Positions 44,846 through 53,959 of a DNA stretch of 62,895 nucleotides are shown piece after piece (position 1 is the first letter of the stretch; the number at the start of each line of letters is the position of its first letter). This stretch comes from an uncultured Burkholderiales bacterium (GTDB taxonomy: Bacteria; Pseudomonadota; Gammaproteobacteria; Burkholderiales; Burkholderiaceae_C), in contig CAIKVH010000060.1 of assembly GCA_903830725.1 (NCBI GenBank), positions 1 to 62,895 on the forward strand, written 5' to 3'. The notes below the pieces were generated by a model that was not told the DNA's origin, did no database searches, and saw nothing but the letters and a program-made list of their open reading frames with translations. A program made the translations under genes and the position numbers.

Positions 44846-47800
44846 ATGTCCATACACGCCGCACTGCACCACGTTACCAGTTACGACTACGACCGATTGG
44901 TCGAACTGGGTCCCCAAGTTGTTCGTCTTAGACCCGCTCCCCACTGCAAAAGCAATGTTCTATCTTATGCAATTAAGGTCGAACCCGAGGGACATTTCTT
45001 GAATTGGCAACAAGACCCATTTAGTAATTATTTGGCACGTCTTGTTTTTCCCAAACCCACTCGCCGCTTCAGTGTCACCATTGATCTTGTTGTGGAGATG
45101 TCCGTTTACAACCCATTTGATTTCTTTTTGGAGCCCAGTGCTGAGCAATATCCGTTTAAATATTCTCCAGATTTGAAGCGGGAATTAGCTCCCTACCGAG
45201 TCAAGGGCACTTTAACGCCTCTCTTAAAAAATTATCTCGCAGGCGTTGACCGTTCGACTCGCAACACATCGGATTTTTTAGTACAAATCAATCAAAAGTT
45301 AAGTCAAGACATTCGCTACCTTATCCGCATGGAGCCTGGTGTGCAAACGCCGGAGGAAACCTTGGATCTAGAGTCGGGCTCTTGTAGAGACTCGGCCTGG
45401 CTTTTGGTAAATATTTTGCGACACTGTGGTTTGGCCGCAAGGTTTGTCTCAGGTTACTTGATTCAACTCACGCCGGACGTAAAAGCTCTAGATGGTCCAA
45501 GTGGCACTCAAGTCGACTTTACCGACTTGCATGCTTGGTGCGAGGTGTTTTTGCCTGGAGCAGGTTGGGTTGGGTTAGATCCCACTTCCGGCTTGCTCGC
45601 GGGGGAGGGACATATTCCTTTGGCGTGTACGCCGATGCCCTCGAGCGCCGCACCTATCTCTGGTCTTGTTGATGATGCGGAGGTGGAGTTTAGTCACGAC
45701 ATGAGCGTAACGCGCATCTACGAGTCGCCACGCGTAACTAAGCCTTATACCGATGATCAGTGGAACGAAATTTATGAGCTTGGAGTGAAAGTAGACAAAA
45801 AGCTTGAGCAAGGCGATGTTCGCCTAACTATGGGGGGAGAGCCCACATTCGTTGGTATCAATGACCGGGACGCACCCGAGTGGAATACAGATGCACTGGG
45901 ATCTACTAAGAGGCAATTTGCAACTGAATTGCTTCATAAATTAAGGGCAGAGTACGGCGATGGTGGTTTTTTGCACCTCGGACAAGGCAAGTGGTATCCG
46001 GGTGAGCAGTTGCCTAGGTGGGCTTTAAGCATCTACTGGCGAGCAGATGGTAAGACTATTTGGAGTCATCCCCATTTGCTCGCCGATGAGCGTGTACCCC
46101 AGCATAGGACCTCAGAGGACGCGGAGCGATTTATCCTTAGACTATCTCATAATTTGGGAATTGCATCCGATTTTGTTACGCCAAGTTTTGAGGATACTTT
46201 TTATTATTTGTGGCGTGAGAGAAGGTTGCCCATCAACGTAGATCCTTTTGATACCCGACTTGATGATGAAATGGAGCGCGAGCGAATTAGGCGAGTGTTT
46301 GATCAAAAGTTAGATCATGTGGTTGGATTCGTACTACCCTTGCAGGTTGACGACGCTTCGTTAGCAAATCGCGCCAACAACCCAAGCACAGAGTGGATTA
46401 CTGGGCCATGGTACACAAGGGATGAGCGCTTGTATCTGATACCTGGGGATTCACCGATGGGGTACCGACTGCCCCTTGACACTTTGCCATGGGTAAAGGA
46501 GTCTGAGTTTCCCTATATGATCGAGCAAGACCCGTTTGCTTCAAGAAATCCCTTGACTTCAACGTCTTCAATCAAGTTACAAAAACAAGGCTCAAGCGCC
46601 AATGCGAGTAAGAACGCATCCGGTGTAACAAAACCTTTACTGGATACAACTCAAGTTCCTGATCGCTTTGAGTCAGCCTCTTGGGTCGTTCGTTCTGCGC
46701 TTTGCGTTGAAGTGCGAGATCCTCAGCGCTCTAACGGGCCAAAGGCTGTCAAAGAACAATTAGAAAAAGATAAAAAAAGCAAGCTGCCTGCTCAAAGGGT
46801 TTTGTACGTGTTTATGCCTCCTTTGAGCTTGCTTGAGGATTATTTGAACCTACTACAGGCGGTAGAACAAACGGCACTTGAACTAGACCTGCCGGTTGTT
46901 ATTGAGGGCTACCCGCCGCCGCGGGATCCTAGGCTTAAGTTACTCCAGGTTACTCCTGATCCGGGGGTCATTGAGGTCAATATCCATCCCGCTCATAATT
47001 GGAAGGATTTAGTTGACCATACTGAGTTTTTGTATAACGCCGCATTTGAGACCCGACTGAGCGCAGAAAAATTTATGCTTGATGGGCGTCACACCGGAAC
47101 GGGTGGAGGTAATCATTTTGTCTTGGGTGGGGCAACACCAGCAGATAGTCCCTTCTTGAGGCGTCCAGAATTACTGGCGTCTTTGCTGGTTTACTGGCAC
47201 AACCATCCTAGTTTGAGTTACCTTTTTAGTGGGATGTTTATCGGCCCCTCTAGTCAAGCACCGCGTCTTGATGAGGCGAGAAATGATCAACTGTATGAAT
47301 TGGAAATTGCCATTAAAGAGATCGCTCGCAACAGGGAGGTTTACGGGGACAAGATGCCTCCGTGGTTATTGGATAGGACGCTGAGAAATATTTTGATCGA
47401 TGTCACCGGTAATACGCACAGATCTGAGTTTTGTATCGATAAGATGTACTCGCCCGATTCATCAACAGGACGTCTTGGGCTGTTGGAATTAAGGGCGTTT
47501 GAGATGCCACCTCACGCCCGCATGAGCGTTGTCCAACAACTTTTATTGCGAGCTTTGATCGCCCGGTTTTGGGACAAGCCCTTTAAGGCCCCCCTGTCAC
47601 GTTGGGGTACAGAGTTGCATGATCGGTTTTTACTGCCCACATTTGTGCGAATGGATTTCGCAGATGTGATTCAAGAAATGAATTTAGCCGGCTTTAAATT
47701 CGATAGTAAATGGTTTGACCCTCATTTTGAATTTCGGTTCCCACTTATTGGACAGCGCGTTGTGCAAAGCGTTGAGATGCAACTTAGGACGGCTCTTGAG

Positions 47801-48286
47801 CCCTGGCATGTCATGGGGGAGGAGGGCTCAACGGGGGGCACTGTTCGGTACGTGGATTCCTCCCTAGAACGCATAGAGGTATCCGTGACTGGTTTCAATC
47901 CGAGTCGCTACGCAGTAACTGTAAATGGTAGAGCTTTGCCAATGCAGCCCACTGGTACGGTTGGAAATTACGTGGCCGGTGTTCGCTACAAAGCCTGGTC
48001 TCCACCGTCTGCACTGCATCCGAGCATAGGCTCTCACGCTCCGCTTGTATTTGATCTAGTGGATACCTGGCTACAACGCTCTATGGGTGGTTGTGCGTAT
48101 CATGTGGCGCATCCTGGAGGACGCAATTACGAATCTTTCCCCGTCAATGCATACACCGCTGAGAGTAGACGACTATCGCGATTTACCACCCATAATGCGA
48201 CCACTGGAACTATCCTGGCTGCAAAGTCTAATTTCGAGCTAGCTGGTTCTAGGGAGTTCCCTTTTACCCTTGACCTACGCCGATGA
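44846..48286 (+). CDS. Transglutaminase-like protein fused to DUF2126
   Basis: An 1146-residue cytoplasmic protein. The N-terminal part is a transglutaminase/protease-fold domain with an intact triad, Cys180 (SGSCRDSAW), His229 (DLHAW) and Asp245 (LDPTSG). The rest, from about residue 330, is DUF2126 (LTMGGEPTFVGINDRD, GQGKWYPGEQLPRWALSIYWR, the GGGNHFVLGGATPADSPF block). No signal peptide. It is the first gene of a three-gene plus-strand operon with the fused ATP-grasp/alpha-E and a second transglutaminase. It could cleave or crosslink a peptide product of the ATP-grasp enzymes; that role is an inference. Confidence 0.92.
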   Translation: MSIHAALHHVTSYDYDRLVELGPQVVRLRPAPHCKSNVLSYAIKVEPEGHFLNWQQDPFSNYLARLVFPKPTRRFSVTIDLVVEMSVYNPFDFFLEPSAEQYPFKYSPDLKRELAPYRVKGTLTPLLKNYLAGVDRSTRNTSDFLVQINQKLSQDIRYLIRMEPGVQTPEETLDLESGSCRDSAWLLVNILRHCGLAARFVSGYLIQLTPDVKALDGPSGTQVDFTDLHAWCEVFLPGAGWVGLDPTSGLLAGEGHIPLACTPMPSSAAPISGLVDDAEVEFSHDMSVTRIYESPRVTKPYTDDQWNEIYELGVKVDKKLEQGDVRLTMGGEPTFVGINDRDAPEWNTDALGSTKRQFATELLHKLRAEYGDGGFLHLGQGKWYPGEQLPRWALSIYWRADGKTIWSHPHLLADERVPQHRTSEDAERFILRLSHNLGIASDFVTPSFEDTFYYLWRERRLPINVDPFDTRLDDEMERERIRRVFDQKLDHVVGFVLPLQVDDASLANRANNPSTEWITGPWYTRDERLYLIPGDSPMGYRLPLDTLPWVKESEFPYMIEQDPFASRNPLTSTSSIKLQKQGSSANASKNASGVTKPLLDTTQVPDRFESASWVVRSALCVEVRDPQRSNGPKAVKEQLEKDKKSKLPAQRVLYVFMPPLSLLEDYLNLLQAVEQTALELDLPVVIEGYPPPRDPRLKLLQVTPDPGVIEVNIHPAHNWKDLVDHTEFLYNAAFETRLSAEKFMLDGRHTGTGGGNHFVLGGATPADSPFLRRPELLASLLVYWHNHPSLSYLFSGMFIGPSSQAPRLDEARNDQLYELEIAIKEIARNREVYGDKMPPWLLDRTLRNILIDVTGNTHRSEFCIDKMYSPDSSTGRLGLLELRAFEMPPHARMSVVQQLLLRALIARFWDKPFKAPLSRWGTELHDRFLLPTFVRMDFADVIQEMNLAGFKFDSKWFDPHFEFRFPLIGQRVVQSVEMQLRTALEPWHVMGEEGSTGGTVRYVDSSLERIEVSVTGFNPSRYAVTVNGRALPMQPTGTVGNYVAGVRYKAWSPPSALHPSIGSHAPLVFDLVDTWLQRSMGGCAYHVAHPGGRNYESFPVNAYTAESRRLSRFTTHNATTGTILAAKSNFELAGSREFPFTLDLRR

Positions 48287-48301
48287 GACAATTGCGTCAC
48301 T

Positions 48302-51046
48302 TTGACTAATCCCACACCCAAACCCCGCGCTCTGACCCCCGAGATGATCGAGGGTATTCGTCCACTGCTCAATCCTTCAGCGATTGGGCATTTGGATGAA
48401 CTTCGCCAACATACTTTGACCGAGGACACCACTCAAGGCGACTGCGTTGTGGGCGATCACTCACAATTAGCCCCTGAGAATTTAAGCCAGGATTGGCTTA
48501 ACTTTCTAGAGTATTTAGGACCTCATGGACTTGAGGATCTGAGTCGTAGGAACAGCGAATTGTCTAGACAGATTCGCGAGAATGGGGTCACCTACAACGT
48601 CTATGCCGACCGTAATTCGCCCATTAGGCCTTGGTCTGTAGACGTCTTTCCCCTCATTATGAGTAGTCCAGACTGGGCGAAAATTGAGCGAGGCGTACTC
48701 CAACGCGTTCGTTTGCTTGAGCAAATGATGGTTGACGTCTACGGGGAGCAAAGGCTCTTAAAAGAAGCTTTATTACCTGCTGCACTCGTGCAGGGGCATT
48801 CGGGATATCTGCGTCCATTGCATAAGGTTATACCGCCAGGGGGGCGACACCTTCACATCGCTGCGTTTGATCTCGCACACGGACCAGATGGCCAGTGGTG
48901 GTTGGTTGCTCAAAGAACACAAGCACCCTCGGGGCTGGGGTATTTGCTAGAGAACCGAATATTGGTCTCCAGACAATTCCCAGATGCTTTTGATTCGATG
49001 GGCATTCAAAGGTTGGCAGGAAGTTACAGAACCCTAATTGAGAGTCTTAAGTTGGCTAGTCCAGCGGGCAAAGACGCGCATATCGTATTGCTAACCCCTG
49101 GGCCCTATAGCGAGACCTATTTTGAGCACGCATATCTCGCCCGTTATCTTGGCTTAGCCTTGGTAGAGGGCGGAGATTTAACGGTGCGAGAAAGCAAGCT
49201 CTTCTTAAAAACTTTGCGGGGGCTTGAGCCGGTTCACGGGCTTTTAAAGCGTTTAGATGATGAGTTTTTAGACCCCCTTGAACTGCGTGCCGATTCGATG
49301 CTGGGGGTGCCCGGTTTATTGCAGGCTGTTCGCGCTGGAAATGTGCTCGTTGCAAATGCCCCAGGCTCTGGTTTTCTCGAGTCTCCCGCGTTGCTTGGGT
49401 TTATGCCTGGAATCAGTAAGGCCTTTACGGGAGAAACTCTGGAGCTACCGGCACTTGCAACTTGGTGGTGCGGTGAGAAGGCAGCATTTCAAGAGGCCAA
49501 GCCTTACCTAAAACAAAGTGTGATAAAGCCCACCTATCCAGGACGCCTGAGGGGTACCGGCGGATCCGATAGCAGTATCGCCGAGGAAGATTTTGAGGCT
49601 GTCCTTTGTCAAAGTCTTAGTGACGAGCAAATACAGGGTTGGATTAAAACTATTGAGCAAAATCCACATAAATACACTTTGCAGTCTTACCTTCCACTAT
49701 CTCAAATGCCGACATGGATGGATGCGAGCGAGAATATGCCAGCGGGCATTATTCCTCGCTCCATGATGTTGCGTGTTTTTGCGGTATCAGATAGTTCCAA
49801 CTCTTGGCGAATTTTGCCGGGGGGCATGGCTCGCATATCCCCTCCAGGCGAACAAATCTCCTCCATTCAAAGTGGTGGAAGTAGTGCGGACGTTTGGGTC
49901 CAGGCAACGCAACAACGCGATACAAGTACGATGCTCAATAGGCACCTAGACTTAAGTGTTCTTGAGTCTCGCAAGCGCCTTGTAACCAGTCGCGCGGCGG
50001 AGAATTTATATTGGCTAGGCCGCTACACAGAGCGTGCAGAAAATACCGTACGGCTAGCGAGACTGTGTTTGCAGTCCCTGCGAGCTGATGAGAGACCTTC
50101 TAACTCATTGCTTTTGTGGCTTGAGAAGATGGCAAAAGATTTTCGCTTGATCCCAGAGGAAGTCCCTGACGCAGATTCAAGAGAAGGTGAAATCTCAAAA
50201 GGCGCCTCTGGTGAGATGAGTGGTGCAACGCCTAAACCAATGAGCATAAAGAATTTGTTTGAACGCACTCTCATAGACAGTTTGGACAAAAGAGAGAGCG
50301 TCAACAGTGTTGGATTTAATTTGTCTGCCCTAGAGCAGGCGGGTTACGCGGTCAGGGATAGGTTGTCACAAGAGAGTTGGAATTTGATTATCAACACCCG
50401 TCGAGACTTCTCCCAGAGTGTCAAAACTTGGGAGAACTTGCCAGAGGGAGCATCTCTTTACGCTATCAGCGCACTCGATAGAACGATCGCCTCACTCGCT
50501 GCTATCACTGGCACTCAAAGTGACCGCATGACTCGAGATGATGGTTGGCGCCTCCTGTCTTGCGGGCGCCACCTTGAGCGTCTTGGGTTTTTAAGCACCG
50601 CTCTTGAAATGGCTGTTGAGTGCCAAATTCTCAATCATTTGGACAAAGATACGTCCGGATTCAATGCACTCTTGACCATCTTTGACAGTACCATTACCTA
50701 TCAAGCTCAGTTCCAAGAGCTTCGAGGGTTGGGTCCCCTTTTGATGCTGTTGATCAAAGATTCTGATAATCCCAGATCTGTAGATTGGGTTTCTAATGCG
50801 CTAAAGGGTAGGCTCTCCAAACTCGCCGGTAGTGCTCCCGATGAATTGACCCAAATGGCCTCAATTGTTCCAAACCAAGCAGATTGGTCATTGGATAAAT
50901 TGTGTCATATGGATGGGAGCGGCCAATTCACGCAATTAAAATTAATGGCTCAAAATTTCAAGGTTTCAACATGGAACCTCAACGATGCAATTACTGAAAA
51001 ATATTTCACGCATACACTTGAGTCTGAACAAAGCTTAAGCGCTTGA
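48302..51046 (+). CDS. Fused circularly permuted ATP-grasp and alpha-E protein
   Basis: A 914-residue fusion: a circularly permuted ATP-grasp domain (to about 555; VYADRNSPIRPWSVDVFPLI, PGPYSETYFEHAYLARYLG, VIKPTYPGR, LPGGMARI) and an alpha-E domain (from ~564, AAENLYWLGRYTERAENTVRLARL). It is the one-polypeptide counterpart of the minus-strand pair 41557-43960. The end of its ATP-grasp domain reads GGSSADVWVQ where the stand-alone copy has GGGTKDTWIL. Start is probably TTG 48302; no convincing ribosome-binding site is visible and ATG 48344 is an alternative. It is 15 bases after the DUF2126 gene. Confidence 0.9.
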   Translation: MTNPTPKPRALTPEMIEGIRPLLNPSAIGHLDELRQHTLTEDTTQGDCVVGDHSQLAPENLSQDWLNFLEYLGPHGLEDLSRRNSELSRQIRENGVTYNVYADRNSPIRPWSVDVFPLIMSSPDWAKIERGVLQRVRLLEQMMVDVYGEQRLLKEALLPAALVQGHSGYLRPLHKVIPPGGRHLHIAAFDLAHGPDGQWWLVAQRTQAPSGLGYLLENRILVSRQFPDAFDSMGIQRLAGSYRTLIESLKLASPAGKDAHIVLLTPGPYSETYFEHAYLARYLGLALVEGGDLTVRESKLFLKTLRGLEPVHGLLKRLDDEFLDPLELRADSMLGVPGLLQAVRAGNVLVANAPGSGFLESPALLGFMPGISKAFTGETLELPALATWWCGEKAAFQEAKPYLKQSVIKPTYPGRLRGTGGSDSSIAEEDFEAVLCQSLSDEQIQGWIKTIEQNPHKYTLQSYLPLSQMPTWMDASENMPAGIIPRSMMLRVFAVSDSSNSWRILPGGMARISPPGEQISSIQSGGSSADVWVQATQQRDTSTMLNRHLDLSVLESRKRLVTSRAAENLYWLGRYTERAENTVRLARLCLQSLRADERPSNSLLLWLEKMAKDFRLIPEEVPDADSREGEISKGASGEMSGATPKPMSIKNLFERTLIDSLDKRESVNSVGFNLSALEQAGYAVRDRLSQESWNLIINTRRDFSQSVKTWENLPEGASLYAISALDRTIASLAAITGTQSDRMTRDDGWRLLSCGRHLERLGFLSTALEMAVECQILNHLDKDTSGFNALLTIFDSTITYQAQFQELRGLGPLLMLLIKDSDNPRSVDWVSNALKGRLSKLAGSAPDELTQMASIVPNQADWSLDKLCHMDGSGQFTQLKLMAQNFKVSTWNLNDAITEKYFTHTLESEQSLSA

Positions 51047-51060
51047 TTGTATAAAAAATC

Positions 51061-51975
51061 ATGTTGTTAAATATTACGCATCGAACCAGATATGACTACG
51101 ATCCTGCCGTAGTAACTGCGCATCACATTTTGCACCTAACACCGCCAAGCATGATTCATCAAGAGGTTATTGCGCACTCCCTCAATATTGAGCCTTACCC
51201 GGGGGAGAAAAAATCCTCACTTGACATTTTTGGAAACGTAAGCACCTATGTTGCGATGAATAGTTCGCACGAATTTCTTGATATTGTTGCCATGAGCCAA
51301 ATTAGGACCAATGTCCCTTTAATCAATCAGGACACCCTTACGATGGACTGGCCCATTGAGTGGGCACAGGTCCAAGCTCACTTGGAATATAAAGCAACAG
51401 CCAAATGGAGCGATGCTGTTCAGTATTTGTTTGCATCCCCAATGGTTCCTATTCACAACGATTTTAGGAGTTACGCTGAAATTAGTTTTAAATCACAAAA
51501 TACGCTTTTAGGGGTCATAAGAAATTTAATGGAGCGAATACACCATGAATTTATATATGAATCTAAGAGTACCGATATAAACACCCCCGTTTTAAAAGCC
51601 CTGGCCCAGAAGAAGGGGGTTTGCCAAGACTTTGCTCACGTAATGCTTGGTTGTTGCAGGTCCATGGGACTCGCAGCTCGGTACGTCAGTGGTTATTTGT
51701 TGACCCAACCCCCCCCGGGGCAAGCACGTTTGATAGGCGGGGACGCCTCACACGCTTGGATTTCCGTTTACTGCCCCACCAATTTAGATAATATGCAAGG
51801 CGTTTGGTTCGACTTTGACCCTACGAATAACAAAATGGGACTTTATTCTCCAGGAAACGACTACGTTACCCTGGCTACTGGGCGAGATTATTCGGATGTC
51901 TCTCCTGTGAGAGGGGTTATACAGGGAAGTTTAGAGCACACTCTAAAAGTTGAAGTTACGGTTGAACCCTTTTAA
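51061..51975 (+). CDS. Transglutaminase family protein
   Basis: A 304-residue protein with the bacterial transglutaminase N-terminal region (LNITHRTRYDYDPAV) and core domain with triad Cys188 (KGVCQDFAHVM), His231 (ASHAW) and Asp253 (FDFDPTNN). The VSGYLL segment matches the first transglutaminase of the operon. No signal peptide. It lies 14 bases after the fused ATP-grasp/alpha-E gene, completing the operon. Family members in this setting are predicted peptidases or transamidases acting on the ligase product. Confidence 0.92.
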   Translation: MLLNITHRTRYDYDPAVVTAHHILHLTPPSMIHQEVIAHSLNIEPYPGEKKSSLDIFGNVSTYVAMNSSHEFLDIVAMSQIRTNVPLINQDTLTMDWPIEWAQVQAHLEYKATAKWSDAVQYLFASPMVPIHNDFRSYAEISFKSQNTLLGVIRNLMERIHHEFIYESKSTDINTPVLKALAQKKGVCQDFAHVMLGCCRSMGLAARYVSGYLLTQPPPGQARLIGGDASHAWISVYCPTNLDNMQGVWFDFDPTNNKMGLYSPGNDYVTLATGRDYSDVSPVRGVIQGSLEHTLKVEVTVEPF

Positions 51976-52043
51976 GCCTGGATAATCTTGAAAACGGCAA
52001 AACATTGCCTCTCCGACAGGAGTAAGGCTCAGAGTGATTGCAA

Positions 52044-52787
52044 TTAATTGTTTCGGCTCAGTATCATCCTGCACACGTGAGCGTCCTCGGAGCCGAATTT
52101 AGCCAAGCCGTAACCTTGAACTTGGTAATGAACTTTGAACATGAATTTATTTTCAAGTTTTATTTGAAGATCTCTAGGAGCGATGTAGCGTCTGAAATGT
52201 GCTTTGGCCTCTTTGGGATTGTGCTCGTCCTCTTGAGTCCTGAATTCCAACGCAACAATATCTTCTGAGTTTTGACAAAGCTGGACAATAAATTCAAAAA
52301 GCTCATCCTCCTTGTATTCTTGAATCGCATGCAGGAAGAAGCGGGAATAGATCAATTTTTTTCGATCCTTTGCCGCATTAAACAGTGGGTGATTAAGTTC
52401 CAGTTCACCTATGTCGCAGTTTACAAATGCACTTAATTTATCGCCTGATGAGATCATCTGCGAGTTGCAAAAGTCAACGGCACTTGCGCTCTTATCGATC
52501 CCTATAACGTCATGCCCCAAGTAGGAGAAGAATAAGGAGTCTCTGCCGTTACCGCACCCTATATCTACGAACAGGGGGTGGTGCTTGAATTCTGTTGCTA
52601 CAAACGCAGCAAATTGAGAAGGAGGGGACTGTAACCTCTGTTTTCCGTAAAACCCCTCCCAGTAAGCCTGTGCCTGATCTTCCAGGTCCTCGGAAATCGC
52701 GCTCATTGGGGCTGTGCGCAAATTGAGTTGAACTGGGTCTCTCGGTGCACTAGGCACAGTTGAGCTCCGTGTAGGCTGAGTTTTCAT
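52044..52787 (-). CDS. Class I SAM-dependent methyltransferase
   Basis: A 247-residue protein with the SAM loop VDIGCGNGRDSLFFSYLGHDVIGIDKSASAVDFC and a downstream acidic block (VALEFRTQEDEHNP). The N-terminal ~25 residues are Pro/Ser/Thr-rich. The C-terminal part (HFRRYIAPRDLQIKLE) fits small-molecule methyltransferases of the Methyltransf_25 type. It converges with the transglutaminase operon, and no functional link is evident. Substrate is unknown. Confidence 0.85.
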   Translation of the reverse strand: MKTQPTRSSTVPSAPRDPVQLNLRTAPMSAISEDLEDQAQAYWEGFYGKQRLQSPPSQFAAFVATEFKHHPLFVDIGCGNGRDSLFFSYLGHDVIGIDKSASAVDFCNSQMISSGDKLSAFVNCDIGELELNHPLFNAAKDRKKLIYSRFFLHAIQEYKEDELFEFIVQLCQNSEDIVALEFRTQEDEHNPKEAKAHFRRYIAPRDLQIKLENKFMFKVHYQVQGYGLAKFGSEDAHVCRMILSRNN

Positions 52788-52885
52788 GGCATCAATCTTA
52801 GATTTCTTATGGTTAGGACAAAGAAAAGTGGCAACTTAATGCCAATTTAACAATTTCCTAGATAGAGCAAATTGAATGCCACTTT

Positions 52886-52921
52886 GCGCCACAAAGCATA
52901 GTGGCGCCTTATAAGGCGCCA
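52886..52921. other. Overlapping hairpins including a 20-base perfect palindrome
   Basis: TGGCGCCTTA/TAAGGCGCCA forms a perfect palindrome at 52902-52921. A second arm, GCGCCAC (52886-52892), can pair instead with GTGGCGC (52901-52907), so the two structures exclude each other. Neither has a T-run. It lies just past the OmpH gene stop and may be its transcript end or a protein-binding palindrome. Confidence 0.6.
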
Positions 52922-52946
52922 GCGAAGCAATATCCCAGGTGAAGTA

Positions 52947-53456
52947 CTATTTGGAGGCGTTTAAGGCCTTTATAACTTTATCTGTGATATCTAATTTGGG
53001 GTTGATATAAGCCACTTGTTGAAGCAATACATCATATTTCTCTGCCTCAGCCAATTGCTTAATAACTTTATTCGCTTTGTCCAAAACCACTTTGAATTCT
53101 TCGTTTTTGCGGTTTTTTACATCCTCTTGGAATTCTTGCCTCTTGCGCTGAAGCTCCCTGTCTTGCTCCATCAACTGGCGTTGGCGGGTGCTTCGCTGAG
53201 ACTCAGACATCGTCATCGCATCACGTTCAAATTTTTCTGCGTCTGACTTTAAAGTATTACCCGAATCTACGATATCTTTTTCACGCTTGGAGAACTCTTG
53301 TTGAAGCTTATTTTGGGCCGTAATGGCTGCATTGGAGTCTCGAAACACACGGTCTGTATTGATGTATCCAACTTTCAGCTCCTCTGCACTTACGCACAAA
53401 GACAATGATGAAGCGACTAAGAAGAAGGCAAGAAAATTGGTAATTTGCTTATTCAA
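52947..53456 (-). CDS. OmpH/Skp-like periplasmic chaperone
   Basis: A 169-residue exported protein: signal peptide cleaved near SAE, then LKVGYINTDRVFRDSNAA (OmpH N-terminal motif), a long charged coiled coil (about residues 50-125) and a C-terminal beta segment VAYINPKLDITDKVIKAL. Skp holds unfolded outer-membrane proteins. The usual site, between bamA and lpxD, is not seen here, so this is an isolated copy or a relocated gene. It may be a second Skp paralogue. Confidence 0.88.
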   Translation of the reverse strand: MNKQITNFLAFFLVASSLSLCVSAEELKVGYINTDRVFRDSNAAITAQNKLQQEFSKREKDIVDSGNTLKSDAEKFERDAMTMSESQRSTRQRQLMEQDRELQRKRQEFQEDVKNRKNEEFKVVLDKANKVIKQLAEAEKYDVLLQQVAYINPKLDITDKVIKALNASK

Positions 53457-53959
53457 AAGAATATCCCGGGTTTAACTAAAGCCTCATTCTATCCCGAAGG
53501 TAAAAAATGTCGGATTAACTCCCCCTGCCCCTAAATGGCTCGCTCTGACACTGCACCTTGACCAGAAGGACCGAAATAAAAGCACAGGAAACCCCAAAAA
53601 CAATCCGAATTCCCAAATTTGGCTTAAAAAAATACCCACTGGTCAGGTGGGTATTAAACAGTAAATGGTTGTTTACCGTGGAGATGTCACAGTAATGCAA
53701 TAAATAGACCAGGTTTTTGCTCTCACTTGCCCCTTAAAACAGTTCAAAATACCGATGCACGCACTCCTTTGGTGTTTGAGGTAACGATTTCGCTCAATAA
53801 ATGTCTGGTTCATCGACCTAGTGCCGCACTATTAAGGGGAGTTGTTATTGGATTATTGGCTTAGGAACGGAAATCCAGGCGATTTTTAGTAGCAGGGTAC
53901 AAAACCTTTTTGATGGACAATCCTGGGGTGGTGTTTCTATTTAAATCATTTAATTTGTC
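53457..53959. other. Long intergenic stretch with a minus-strand transcript end
   Basis: Nothing here codes convincingly. On the minus strand a 46-codon frame (53673-53813, starting MNQTFIERNRY) lies just before a good terminator (53625-53655). No ribosome-binding site precedes it and it resembles nothing I know. The stretch may hold a noncoding RNA ending at that terminator, or decayed sequence. Confidence 0.4.
53625..53655 (-). terminator. Minus-strand intrinsic terminator in a gene-free region
   Basis: A perfect 9-bp stem (AATACCCAC / GTGGGTATT, 7-base loop), read on the minus strand, is followed by a run of T residues. No annotated minus-strand gene lies directly upstream; queC on the other strand starts 300 bases away. 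Confidence 0.75.

Noticed and set aside
53673..53813. 46-codon minus-strand frame as a protein
   Set aside because: No ribosome-binding site and no recognisable motif; treated only as part of a possible RNA region.
53656..53959. 6S RNA or tmRNA
   Set aside because: I did not see the closing stem and central bulge of 6S RNA or the tRNA-like end of tmRNA in either strand.
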